From Heligmosomoides polygyrus polygyrus (lineage: Eukaryota > Nematoda > Chromadorea > Rhabditida > Heligmosomidae), in contig OX377204.1 of assembly GCA_947396885.1 (NCBI GenBank), forward strand, positions 2,666,001 through 2,730,000: a DNA stretch of 64,000 bases. Reading direction: 5' to 3'. The first letter of the stretch is position 1, and every line of letters starts with the position of its first letter. The notes under the pieces are model-generated. The model did not search any database. It was not told the origin of the DNA and worked only from the letters and a program-made list of their open reading frames with translations. Made by a program: the position numbers and the translations under genes. Below are positions 11,034 through 22,900 of the stretch, in pieces.

Positions 11034-14000
11034 TCATGAAGATTTGCTCGACTTCCTGCTACTTGGGCCTTGTTTCTCTCCTAGCAGCATCTTGACAAGT
11101 ATACTAACGATAACAGCAAGAATAATCGTTAGTAGAGTTCCACACAGAAAAAGCGCTATAGCTCCAACACTGAAAACAGATCTTTGTCTAAAAACATTGT
11201 GATTCATTATATGAAGCAGTTCTCTTTCAAACGTAACTCTTTGAACTGATTTCGATTGACGTAGAGGATAAAGTCTGTGGATTTAGTATCTACAGTGCTA
11301 TCCTATTGCACATGAAAGAGCTAAATCTCTCTCACTAGGTCTGACTGCGCCAACCCGCATTTAGGCTCGCATGCCTTCGTAATAGCTCACGCTCACAACT
11401 TAACTTTTGTAAAGAGACAACCATCTGCCAGAGAAATTATTTTAGCAATATGGCTACTAGAATGGCTTATTAACTGGCTACCTAAAAAAAACAGGGAAAG
11501 TTACAAACAGCGCGAATGAACGACGACGTCCTGTTGGGACTCACAACTACCTTACTTCTAAGTACGCAATTAATAGAGTCAACGTTATTTATTTATTCGT
11601 TTCTTTATTACGGCTTTTTAAGCTAGTCGTGTGTCGAATTTGTTTCGTGCGATATCCAATAACAGGCATTACTCAAATGAACTGATGAACTTTTAATCAA
11701 AACTGCACTCAAACCTTCTTACGACAAGTTTAAAACAAATAAAATTTTTATGATGATGTAAATTAGTTTTATTACCAGATATACAGATTCGCTCCTGACA
11801 GTAAAGGATGAGCCCTTACTCTTAATTACCTATGAAAGTTTATTTTTTTCTGCGGCTACTATAGCTACGGTGAATTAGTCCACCTTTGAACGGTATCTAT
11901 AGCTTGTTGAAGCCATATTCACAAGTTTTTGTTTTAGGTTAGGTCATCTGCAAATTGCTAGCATTTCACATTGGAATCCTGTAGTAAAACTGGCAGCTTA
12001 TGTTAAGTGCTGTCTGCGGAGCCGCAGGAGGGATAGAACTCCTAAAAGAATATATTCGTTGAAGACAATATAAGTTCATACTTTGTTTGCTTTTTCTTCA
12101 TAGGTTCTTCTCTTCTGCCTGGTTTCTCTTTTAGGCTTTGATCTGGAGCTTCACTTGATCTCGTGGTACCAGAAGTAACAGTAGTAGAAGTAGTAGTGGT
12201 AGTAGTAGTGGTGTTGGTAGTAGTTGTGGGTCTAGGTGGTTTCTTTCTTGTAGTCTTTTTCGTATGTGGTCGCGGAGGTAGCCGAGGCGGAGGTAACACG
12301 GTCGGAAGTCGAGGTGGCTTTGGTCGCGGTGGTTTTGGTCGTGGTGGTTTTGGTCGAGGTGGTGCTGATGGAGGTGGTGGTGATGGTAATGAAGGTAGAA
12401 TAGGAAGGGTTAGCACTGGTGGTGGTAACACAGGTGGAGGTGGCAGAGGCACTGGATGCACATGTGGGGGCTCCACTGGTTCTGTTTCAGGCGGTTGAAG
12501 CGGAGGTGACGGTGACTTTCGATGCGGTCCACCTCTACGTGGTCCATGGGGTTGCTTTGGTTTTCCGCCCTAAAATGTTGCCAGTAGAAGAGCGATATAT
12601 CCTCTAGCAGTAATAAAAAACTTACATGTTTGCCTTCATGTGGATGTCTCTCTGCACCATACAAATTTGATCCGTGTACGCTTGTGCGATTAGCAGCGTA
12701 GCTGGCGTCTTCCTTAAATTCGGCGATTTTTTAATTACTCACACGTACTAATAAAATAAGCGTGCACTTTGGTGCAAGTAGTGAACAGAGGAAGGTCGTT
12801 TTCTTATTTATAACACCCGTAGAATCTAAATAAGACACTGAATGAAGCCACGCTACCTTGGAGGATCTAAAAGGGCATACATTTTTGCTGCAGTGCTTCG
12901 GCGACACGTCGGCGACGCTGAGTGTCGGCGACGGAAGCATATACCTCCTGCGACGCTACCAGTGACAGCGTTGGTGCCGCGCTCGGCTACAGTGTTGCGC
13001 GGTGTGCCACGCAGTGAGTAGCACCCGCCTAGGATATTCAACGAATGTCGCTGTCGGCGTCGCCTCGCTGAAGTATAATATATGCCTTAGGCCATACTTC
13101 CCGTCGCCGCGATGGAATCGCGGCGTTGAGTTTTGCAGAGCGACGCGAAAGAATTTGAACTTATCAGCGCTTGTCTCATCGCTCATCGCTCTGCAAGGGA
13201 ACGCGACGGCGATCCGTCCAGGACTAAAGCTAAACACCGCGCGCGGCGCGAAAAAGTATGCCAAGCCCGCGATGGGCGCCGTAAGCTATCGCGCATCCCA
13301 ACCGCTACTGTTGCGGCGGCCGCGGCGAAGGTCCCTTTGACTATTCGACCGCGTGCGGCGGAATGGCGATGAACTGAGCGCCGCGATGGCATCGCGTAGA
13401 TGGAAGTATGCCCCGGCCTTAGGCCTCGTGCATACTTCCCGTCGCCGCGATTGAATCGCGGCGATGAGTTCTGCAGAGCGACGCGAGAGAATTTGAACTT
13501 CTCTGTGCTCGTCGCATCGCCCATCGCTCTGCAAGGGAGCGCGACGGCGATCCGTCCAGGATCAACGCCAAACACCGCGCGCGGCGCGAAAAAGTATGCC
13601 ATGCCCGCGATGGGCGCGGGAAGCCATCGCGCATGCCGACCGCCACTGTTGCGGCGGCCGCGGCGAAGTTTTCTTTGACTACTCGGCCGCGTGCGGCGGA
13701 ATGGCCATGAACTGAGCGCCGCGATGGCATCGTGGCGATGGAAGTATGCCCCGGCCTTAGGCCTTGTTTAGTGTGCGCGCCGCGCGCGACGCGATGCCAT
13801 GTGTAGTGGCCGGATTGATCGAGCGACGCGATTGATCAACTCGGCCACTACACATGGCATCACGTCGCGCGTCGCGTGCACACTAAACAAAGCCTTAGGC
13901 CTATGGCACACTTCCGTCCATCGCAGCGACGCGACATTGTACAGCAACGGCGATGCCTCGCGAGTCGCGACGAACGGTCGAAACAAGTGCAAAAATAGTG

Positions 14001-17000
14001 CACGATGGGCGCTTCCCCCTCCGTGACCGTCGCTCGTCGCTGTGCACTGCACACGCGCGAGGGAGAAAGTTCATAAACTGATCATCATGATGCATCCAGC
14101 GATGAAAGTACGCCCCGGCCTTGAGGGGGAGGGAGGAGGTGTTCTGATGTGAATATGACTTTCCTCCATTTTAATTGCTATAGTCTCATATTCAGTGAAC
14201 AGCACCATTGGAAGCACAGCTTTCTGTTCTAAGAAATCAATGTCTAAGATGGTTTGCTTCCCTCCTGACCCGCATACCGCCCACGATTGTAGCGAACCTG
14301 GGCTCCTATGTGGAGATTGTCAGGCTCCTGACACGATCAATGGCAGTTGGTTGCTCTGTCGCTGATGGGTTCGCTGGAGTATATAAGAAGCTTCATTGCT
14401 ACTGGCTTGCCACTACGCTCATTAATATCCCTTACTCACTCTCTACGTGTGGAACCGCACTTCTGCAGATTTCCACTAAGCAATTACACAAACTTCGCTT
14501 CATCACACGTCACAACCTCAGGTCTACATCCTCGTTAAGGTGTAGTCTATTATTCTATACGAGTACCAAGAAACTTTACGAACTCACAAGTAAGAATACA
14601 AGTAAGCATAGTTGAAACACGAGTTGATATTCTGAAACAAGGATTACTGCGTGGCTAGGCATTGAAGATGAAGAAGTCACTTTATCTACAATACTACTTA
14701 AAAATTTGGGAGGAAGCACGAAGTAGAGCTAACGCAAATGTTCTATGGAAAGGAACCGGGGAGAAAATGCTCGCAACTGTGGAAAGAAATGCCTGCAACC
14801 AGAGGAGAAAATGCCCGAAAAAATTCCAGGATCGACGTACAGTACACGTGAACGTATAGTATGGTCGTGTAGTATAGAAAACACGTATAGTACACCAGAA
14901 TATAACATCGGGTGATAAGTAGCAAAAGTGTGATGGTAAAGCAAACAACCGTTGGCGGTAAACGCTAGTAAAGAAGCTCGGAATAAATTCGAGACAGTTG
15001 GGAAAACCACTCATTGGAAGAGTCTTAACCGAATGCATCGTTATCCACATTGCTTTTTCTAATATGCGGATGACGTATTGCGCTCATGGCTACAGTTGCG
15101 ACCCCCTTCACAGGCTGTGACGGAATGAGAAAATACCGTATATTTTTGTCCATGTGACTACATGTGTTTTGTTGAACGAGTTTGGTCACTCTACCGACAA
15201 CCGCTCAGTGGTCGAGGATGTTTTCTCCCCGGCAGCCGCATTTTCTCCCCTGGCTGTGGGCATTTTCTCCCTTGACCGCAGGTATTTCTCGCGGTCTCGA
15301 AACAGACGCGGCTCGGTTCGAGCATTTTCTCTCGTAATCGACGCAAAGCGGCTTAGGGGGTCGCCATGTGAGGCAGTTCCATGCATTTTGTGTTGCACCA
15401 AACTAGAAGCTTTACACGGCGCTGGTGTGTTCTACTCCGATCTTGAACTGAGCTAGGCCACTTCTGAAGTATTTAGTTGGAAATTGATGTGCCTTCTTAC
15501 CAAGGTAAATAGCCGCCTAATGCAAGGTAACCACTTCGAACTGGTTTGGGCCGTAGAGCTAATTGCAGTTCTTGACGTGATAAAATACTGGCGGCCTTTA
15601 TACATATGAGAATAGCACATGCCGCATAGTTTTGTGTAGCGTCTTCATTCGTTATAGTTGTAAAAGCATGGAGAGGCTCCAGCGGCGTAATCCGCATAAT
15701 CCCTTTTTAAATACCCGCGCACCGAATGCGTGCGCGTTGACTCATTCAACGTCCAGAGACACGAACAGGCGACCCAGGGATGCCTGGACCGTTTTGAGCC
15801 GTGTGACGTTTTTGTGTCTTTGTTTCTCTTATTGTTAGTTTTATTGCTTGTTTTACTGATTGGCCTTCCCAGGGGACTCTGGGGGCCACGTCATAACTGG
15901 ACTTGCGTTCCGGAACGAGCAGTTGGACGTCCAATCCAGTTACAAGGTGCCACCACCCCCCCCCCCCTTTTGGAACTGAGCCGGAAGGCAATAAGGGTGA
16001 TGCAGAAAACTGGTCAGCGTTTTTACGAAGACTGGAGGCTCCCTCGTCGCTTGCCGTAATCCATGACGTTGATAAAGCAACGCTTTCACTCGAGATTTTT
16101 CTCAAAAACGGGAGTCTCATAGCGTAGCAACACCTCTAGCTAATAAACGCGACATAAACCGACCTCTCATACAGAATGTAGATCTGTGAACTGAAAACCA
16201 CCGAAGTGAAAACCACGAGAGAGTACAAAATGTAAGAGTTGTGCCTAAGATCCATATCAGTATAAAAGTCTTATCATGGAATTTCATGGACAGTGAGGTT
16301 CAATTGCTTATCCATTTCTAAGCTGTGTCCAACAGTCCCTATCCTCCTAGCTAACAACGATGTTGTCCTAACATCAGCGACTGCCCGCTGAAGAAGTCAC
16401 ATTGCCAACCTGGAGTCAGAGCTAGGCATGAGAAAACTACAGGAAAATCTGTAGCAGCAAAAAATGAAAACCGTAGCAGCTTAGGAAGTTTATCAAGACG
16501 TAGAATAATAATTGAAGAAGACGAAGGCGTCCGATTCCTTGGCGACCCGGTCGACTTCACTGATCCTCCTGCGTACGCCTCAAAGACGTGGGCTTACGAA
16601 AAGATTATACACACGCGATCAGCGCGGCTGCGTGGAATGGAGAGGACGATGCTCGGGGTAACATGGCTGAACATAAGTGTGAGAAGTTCTCCGGAGTTCC
16701 GAGCTTCGTGGATGTACGAAGATCAGAAACGCTATCGCATGGTCTAAGTCGTCGAAAATTGGGTGGGCCGGCTACGTAATGCTCTTCGTAGACACCCTAT
16801 GGAAGAGAACTGTCACCGCCACGATTCCTCCGGATGTCAAGAGGACACCAAGACGCAGGACAAGGACGAACGGAGAAGCTGTTAGAGGCAGCTCGAGCAA
16901 TTTGATGATCAACCGGACGACAGACTACAGAATCCAATTAACCCGTTCATTGGGTAGTCTCTGAACGGCAGTCATTACCCTTTGTTTTGTGTCTTTGTCA

Positions 17001-17113
17001 GCCATGGGAGACACTGGGCTGCTTCCACACGTAACAAAAGTGGAGACGACGCTCCAGAGCAAGCTGACTGCCAACGCGACTCCACTTGAGACTTGTAGTA
17101 TAAGCTTAATCAT
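11034..17113 (-). CDS. Membrane-anchored proline/threonine-rich secretory protein, copy B (complete four-exon model)
   Basis: Four exons join in phase on the minus strand: 17113-16979, 12712-12626, 12569-12082 and 11169-11034. Together they make 846 bases, or 281 residues. The first exon starts MIKLILQVSSGVALAVSLLW, a signal peptide by composition. Exon 2 is a short hydrophilic segment with an NRT sequon. Exon 3 is Pro-rich with three PPRPK repeats, then a Thr run (O-glycosylation-prone). The last exon gives one helix (VGAIALFLCGTLLTIILAVI, about residues 238-262) and a Lys/Ser tail. Junctions use gtaatg, gtaagt and gtatga donors and ttaag, ttttag and ttttcag acceptors; exon 3 ends 2 bases into a codon that the last exon completes. 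An RTE fragment abuts exon 1 in intron 1, and the four-MITE array lies further along it. No known family is recognised. It is a convergent paralog of copy A. Confidence 0.7.
13090..13418. repeat. TTA-flanked MITE, array unit 1
   Basis: The ends are GGCCATACTTCCCGTCGCCG and, on the other strand, GGCCGGGGCATACTTCCATC. TTA lies at 13087-13089 and 13419-13421. It is very similar to unit 2 along its whole length. Confidence 0.75.
13422..13756. repeat. TTA-flanked MITE, array unit 2
   Basis: Same family as unit 1, with ends GGCCTCGTGCATACTTCCCG and GGCCGGGGCATACTTCCATC. It shares TTA 13419-13421 with unit 1 and TTA 13757-13759 with unit 3. Confidence 0.75.
13760..13894. repeat. TTA-flanked palindromic MITE, array unit 3
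   Basis: A different, shorter family: ends GGCCTTGTTTAGTGTGCGCG and GGCTTTGTTTAGTGTGCACG (minus), almost fully palindromic, with TTA at 13895-13897 on the right. It matches the element at 5177-5310. The terminal GGCCTTGTTT and the 3-bp duplication suggest PIF/Harbinger mobilisation. Confidence 0.75.
13898..14120. repeat. TTA/TTG-flanked MITE, array unit 4
   Basis: The left end is GGCCTATGGCACACTTCCGT. The right end on the minus strand is GGCCGGGGCGTACTTTCATC, followed by TTG in place of TTA. It is a diverged relative of units 1 and 2. Confidence 0.6.
14121..15639. other. Copy B intron 1, no further gene seen
   Basis: Open frames here (for example 14208-14615 plus and 14694-15050 minus) lack splice-phase support or known motifs. 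A gggagaaaatgc-type motif recurs at about 14758-14815 and, inverted, at 15225-15335, so another decayed inverted element may be present. Confidence 0.35.
15640..15990 (-). repeat. Dispersed repeat family A, copy 3
   Basis: This is the reverse-orientation match to 1080-1460 (ggagaggctccagcggcg, gcgcgttgactcattcaa, cattggcc-type blocks). It ends in a run of C at about 15956-15967. Confidence 0.5.
16555..16940 (+). pseudogene. 3' fragment of an RTE-like LINE
   Basis: Pieces in shifting frames give MERTMLGVTWLNISVRSS, then KIGWAG-like and TPRRRTRTNGE-like pieces. Together they match the C-terminal tail of RTE-type reverse transcriptases common in strongylids (ERTMLG, then KIRWAGHVMR-type motifs). 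It is 5'-truncated and frameshifted. The fragment at 22200-22575 is a sibling. It lies in intron 1 of copy B, within about 40 bases of exon 1. Confidence 0.65.
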
Positions 17114-17449
17114 ATAGAAAGGAGGGATAAAGGTTGCCGTAAGTCATTACCCCTTGGGATGCGCAACACATTCTACTTCCGCGGGATTTTCGACTGCAAA
17201 TTTACGTTGTAATATCTCACCTGAAAATAAAGTTGGTTAACTAAAACAAGAACCGTTACAATCAATGCACATCTCCCAATGATATACAAAAGCACTAATT
17301 CCATTTCGGAAAAAAATCTAAATCCTAGAACTAGTGAAACCCTTAGAGGCAATTGTGATATCTGTTTCTTTGGAAAAGATTTTCCACTCAAGGAAACTAG
17401 CGAGATATTTGAAAAGATTAAAATTTGTCAGGTCTAGGTCCGACGAATA

Positions 17450-18991
17450 AGCGGAAAACGGGAAAACTTTATACCTCAACTATTTATACCAATACTTAAA
17501 AAGGAACCAGCAGTCAACCCCGAAAATTATCGGCCGGTTAGCATTACCTCCGTTTTTTGCAGAGTTTTTGAGAAGGTACTTAAAGATCATATGATGAGCC
17601 ACATTTGCGCTAATAATATTGTCTCTCGGCAACAGCATGGGTTTATGCCAGGGCGGTCTATTCAAACTAACCTGCTAGAGTGTCTAAATGATTGGACGGA
17701 GGCAATTGACTGCAAACGTCCTTGTGATGTCGTTTACTTCGACTTCGCAAAGGCGTTTGACAGAGTGTCTCATGAAAAGCTAATTTTTAAGCTGGAGAGG
17801 TACAAGTTTCATCCGATACTAATTAAATGGATAGCCCAGTATCTTTCTGGTAGGACATTTCAGGTTAAGGTAGATTCCTCGTTTTCAACCGTAAGACGTG
17901 CAATCAGCGGAGTCCCACAAGGAGGGGTCCTTTCTCCTCTCCTTTTCAACGTGTTTACTGCTGAGGTTCCAGAGATAATGGAGCAATGTGATGTCACAAC
18001 GAAGATGTACGCAGACGACATAAAGATCTATAGGACAATCACTAGCCCTTCGGATGCGTTCATGCTTCAACAGGCAATAAATTCATTAGCGGACTGGGCG
18101 AATGCGTGGCAATTACCTCTTTCCGCTCAAAAAACTGTTGTTCTGCATCTAAACTCTGGAATATTAGGACAGCCTTATGATTATGCCATTAATGAATCCA
18201 CTTTATCGGCAGTAGACTCAGTTAGAGACGGGCTTTTTATATGACAAGAATCTTGATTTCGGGAAACACATTCGAACAACGTGTAACTCTGCTTTGTTGC
18301 GGACATCAAATATCTTTAGGGCTTTAGCAACTAGGCAAAAATCAATTCTATTAAAGGTATATAAAACTTATATACGCCCTCTTGTTGAGTCTAGTGTATC
18401 TGTTTTCTCGCCATATAAAAGGAAGGACATCTTCGCCATAGAAAAGGTGCAAAACAACTTCACCCGCAAGCTTCTTCTTCGAACAGGTAGTTTTCTATAT
18501 ACTCGAGTACCGAGAGCATCAATTAGAAACAAATACCTTGGAATTCCGTCTCTGGAATCTCGCCGCAAAGTTCTTGACGTCTGCCTCATTCACAAGCTTC
18601 TGCATTTTACAACTGATTCCGGACCTTGCAAATTCTTTAAGATGAAAACTTCCAACACCAGAGGCGGTATTGCCAAATTATGTCTGCCTCGTCCTAAAAC
18701 TAGATCTCGAGCAACGTCATTTGCCTACAGAGCGGGTAGCCTCTACTCGAAAGTTGCTAAGAACATTCAGTCCTTGCTAACACCGGGACAGATGAAGAGC
18801 CGTGTGAAAACCATCTTGTATAGATACGATTTTGTCTGAACATCTTAATTGCCTTGCGTCAAGATGACTTCTTTTTGATTACTGATGTGCGTATTCTTGT
18901 TTTTTTGTTGTTGTATCTTTGAGCAAATGTTGTGATCGTCCTTTCTCTAACGTTTGCCTTATGCATTCGTAATAAACATAGCATAACATAA
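17450..18991 (+). pseudogene. CR1-like LINE, reverse transcriptase and 3' end
   Basis: The frame is open from about 17460 (PENYRPVSITSVF) to 18244. It carries RT motifs QHGFMPGRSIQTNLLE, YFDFAKAFDRVSH, GVPQGGVLSPLLFN and YADD (18008-18019). One extra base near 18233 shifts the frame, and the C-terminal part continues at 18260-18839 (IFRALATRQKS, YIRPLVESSVSVFSPY). The 3' end has a short CATAACATAAC repeat typical of CR1-group tails. The N-terminal endonuclease and ORF1 are missing. It lies upstream of the lectin gene and is not functional as it stands. Confidence 0.85.
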
Positions 18992-19986
18992 CTGGTTTAA
19001 TTTCCGGATGGTCAGATGCGGGACATGCAAAGGGCGGCACCTTTGTCCTTCCTTAGTTGGTTTGTGGGGCTCGACATATCCTGCTTTTTTCCCTCTCTAT
19101 CCTTTTCTTGAAATGGTTGTACTACTGACCCAAAGTTCTCTTCCCATCTCGCGTCCCGTTTCTCGTGCAAAGGGTTCTTGCCTTTCTTTCAAACATCCGT
19201 CATCACGCTTGGGTGGTCGTTCCTAACGGTCCCCGCCTTCGAGGTCCACTTCTTCGAAATAGAACTTCTGGTTCAATTTGCGCACGTGCGTTTATTAGCG
19301 AAGTCCTTTCCTCAGGCCTTCTTGATGTTTTGATCTGTCTCGCTCACAATGTGGCCAAGTCTGAACTCACGAAGCATTATTGCCCGGAGGTGCATTTTCT
19401 CTATGGTTTTGTCCAGCACATAAAACGATGCCATGTTTACGACTTTTTAAAAGCAGTATTGTGGGTTTTGTAGAGCGAAGCAAGCGCTACAGAAAGGTAA
19501 AAAAATTATACACAGTTATGTTCTCTGTCCATGAAAAAAACTATAACAAATTAACTCCTATCGTAATCGGACAGGGCTTGTGTGACAACCTATTGTTATT
19601 CTTCCTAAAAGAGTTCTGGTACCAATTCCCTAACTCCACAAACATGGAAGGCTTTCCTTTGCCTGAACAGCAACTACCGAACCATAAAAGGTACCAGAGC
19701 CGAGTTAGAAAGCGTCATTTGCAAACGAGTGCCGATTTAGAGTGCCGTAAAAGTCTTTCATATTCCTTATTTCTAGCTGCATTTTCCCTAAAATTAGTTA
19801 ACTCTGAGAAATTGTGCTCCAACCCACCTAGAGCGACTAATTGAATCACTGGTTGATCTTCGAACTGCAAACTGCAACAGATATGTGATTTATTGTGCAA
19901 ATTTGCTGACGATTAGAAGCACGAACCTTGTCGGAAACGCCACATGGTGATAACGTATCAGTGTGAACTCGTCACTGTTCGTCGGA
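18992..19986 (+). promoter_or_regulatory. Upstream region of the lectin-CUB gene
   Basis: About 1 kb separates the LINE tail from the proposed ATG at 19987. Two open frames (19165-19473, 19380-19844) show no known domain. No promoter element can be named with confidence. tatcag at 19956-19961, just upstream of the ATG, could serve as a weak trans-splice acceptor. Confidence 0.25.
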
Positions 19987-22900
19987 ATGCTCCTTGTCAG
20001 CATCGCTGTTTTACTACTGCTGGGATTATACGAACAAGGTGAACTCTTTTTTAACACGGTATTTTAAAGGCTGATTTCGCACAAATTTGTTTCATGCCAA
20101 ATGTATAGATTCTTGGATAATACTTTCTTAGAAGCGCTGCTGTTCGCTTATTTATTTATTTATTTATTATCCTTATAATAGGAGGATGCTGTCCTATGTA
20201 TAGCCGTATGTAGAGTATATAGAAAATATGGTTGCAGTACTATGTAGTATAGAATAGAAATAGCGAACGAACCAGATAGACTATTCAATTTCTGCAAAAT
20301 AATTTGTTAAAAGTAAGCAAAAATTTGAATTCGAAAACACTCAATCCATAAAAACAACATTCCACGCCTTCGTGCTTTATATGAGGGGAAAGTTAAGAAC
20401 TCCTCATTCTGAACTTCATTGCTCTGTACAGATGGCGTTTACAGATAAAGGAAAATATTAACAAAAATATTAACATGAATTGATTTGCCTAGATATTCCA
20501 GTTTCAATGAAGATTAGACACTTTCGAGGCTTGTCGGCCATACTCTTAACAATGGTAGTTTTGAATAAAATTAGGGACTATTTAAGTGTATTAAAAGATC
20601 TGCTTCGTTCTATTTTGTAGGAAATTTTATAAATGACTTGCACCAAAAATGAACATTCTATATTTTTACGATTCTTTCTAGAAGTAAAAGCTCGGTTAAA
20701 AGTGCAGAAAGGCAGTATCGTTCTGCTGTCAGGGTAGGGCCTATTGTAAGAGGAAGTTGCTCCGTGCACTCGCGCACGACAAGATTTCTTTGGTTAATGA
20801 AAAAATCCTGTTTGAGTTGCGTTACACGCTAATCAGCGAAACAACAAAATCAGCTGTGGATGGGAAACTTCGGCATGCGTAGCTGCACAGCTCAGTTTCA
20901 AGCACATATGCAGCTCTTGAACTGCCAAACAGATAAACACAGAGATGTGCAGTTCATGGCGCGGTCTCTTCTTCTAATGCGCTTAGAAATTGTTATCTCC
21001 TACGGTCTATCCTACAGCAGGCGTAATCTCGTTGAGTCGGTGCTTCAGTGGTAGAATGCTCGCCTGAAACGCGGGCGGCTCGGGTTCAATTTCGACGCAC
21101 CGTGTTTCGGACTGCATCACGGTCCGAATGGGCTTTTGGTGGTTCGACAGTACACGTGTGCATTTTATATATCTATTAAGGGATAATTTACATAACATGT
21201 ATGACACTCTTATACGAGGAAAGAGTTGCTGTTACTACCTTTCATTCCATTCCAATTTCACCTAATTCCATTTTTTCCATTTCATTCTACCTCTTACCTT
21301 ACCTTCATTCTACGGGCTGACAGGTCCGCGTCAGGGACTGTCGGACCGAGGAGTCCGGTTGACAGTCAAGCCAACTGAGCGCGAGTCCAGAGAGCGAGAG
21401 TCAGGAATGCGTGCGTGAGTGAGGCCGGAGTCGGGGTAGTCTCAATGAGTTCACGTCCGCTGCCGATCTGGCCGCTTTACATTGGTCCTGGGCGGTGGAT
21501 GGCATCATGATCCATCACGGATCATTGCATTTCTTTGCTCTTTCTTACATTTTTACTGAACAAAGTCCATTTTTGCTCCTAAAAATATAAACATTTTATC
21601 AATCTTTCAACACTGTGTCTCCTTTTTGGTCCAAGTAACTGAAAACTTGCAATGAAATTCAAAGCAATTGTTTTTCAATTCAAAAACTAGCTTGATATAT
21701 TTAGAAAGAATTCAGGTTAGTTTGAAGAACCTTCAATTTGATAGAAAGAAGAGTTTTCGGTTTAATTTCGAAAATTCTATTTGATACGGAAACTGTCCAC
21801 TTTCAATAATGTTTGCTATGATGGTAGTGTGTATAATGGTGGTGGTGTTTCATTAACTGCCGGAACAAAAAAGGAACGACGCTTACAATTTAACTTTACA
21901 CTTTACTATAAACTTTTAAAGAGATGACTAACAAATTTTCTAAATTAAAAAATCATCTTGACATTACTGAGACATAATCCCGTTTAGCTTGAAAATATCT
22001 TTGCTTATTTATTACAATCTAAATAAATTGTACTTTATTAAAAACTCAGTTGCATAATATTCAGAGAGATTTTGGACTTTCTCTTTGCAACAAAAATTAA
22101 TCAATCGCTGACCGGGAACCGGCTTCTGGTGAAGTATGTGTCGAAATAAATAATGTAAATGTAATAACAAATGTTTATATAAATGAATATATAGTACGGA
22201 AAAGAAGGCATCCCTAGATCCGAGCTTTGTCGACGTTCGAAGATCATAGACGCTGTCGCATGGAACAAGTCGTCGAAAATTAGGTGGACCGGCCACATAA
22301 TGTGCTTCGCAGACACCCGCTGGACGAGAGTCGTCACCGGTTGGATTCCGCTGGATGTCAAGTGAACACCAGGATGCCCACCAACGCGTTAGTCGGAGTT
22401 CTTCGTGAAGGCCCTAAACGACCGATATGACGCTCTTCGTGTCCCGCGGGCGGGGAGGATCTATTGGAGCACTCTGGCACGCGACAAGGACGAATGGAGA
22501 CGCTGCTGGCGCCCGCTCGAGCAAGTCGATGATCAGTGGGACGACAGGTGACACAGCTGACAGACTGAAACATGTGAATTAATAAGACTTCCATGTATAC
22601 AATAAATTAATAAATGAAATAAAAACTGTGCAATTTCTGAGCATGTTGGAGGCTGGTGAAGGAAGCTTGCTCCTAAGCACAGTTTCAAAAGTAACTGTTT
22701 GAAGTGGGAAATTTACCAACGTGTCGTAATGGAGCAATAAGGAGAAATAAATAAAAATTCAACATTTAGGAGAGGCTACTGAGTGCCCGTCGGGATGGCA
22801 GTTTGCTGCGGAAACATCGTACTGCTACAAGATCAGCCCAAAAATTTATCAACCCGCAGATGCTGTCGATTACTGCAGAATACAAGGCTCTGATGAGACC

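Noticed and set aside
12163..12498. Plus-strand Gly/Val-rich frame
   Set aside because: Shadow of copy B exon 3 on the other strand.
13002..13740. Several 80-140 codon frames in GC-rich DNA
   Set aside because: They are products of the palindromic MITEs and occur on both strands and in several frames.
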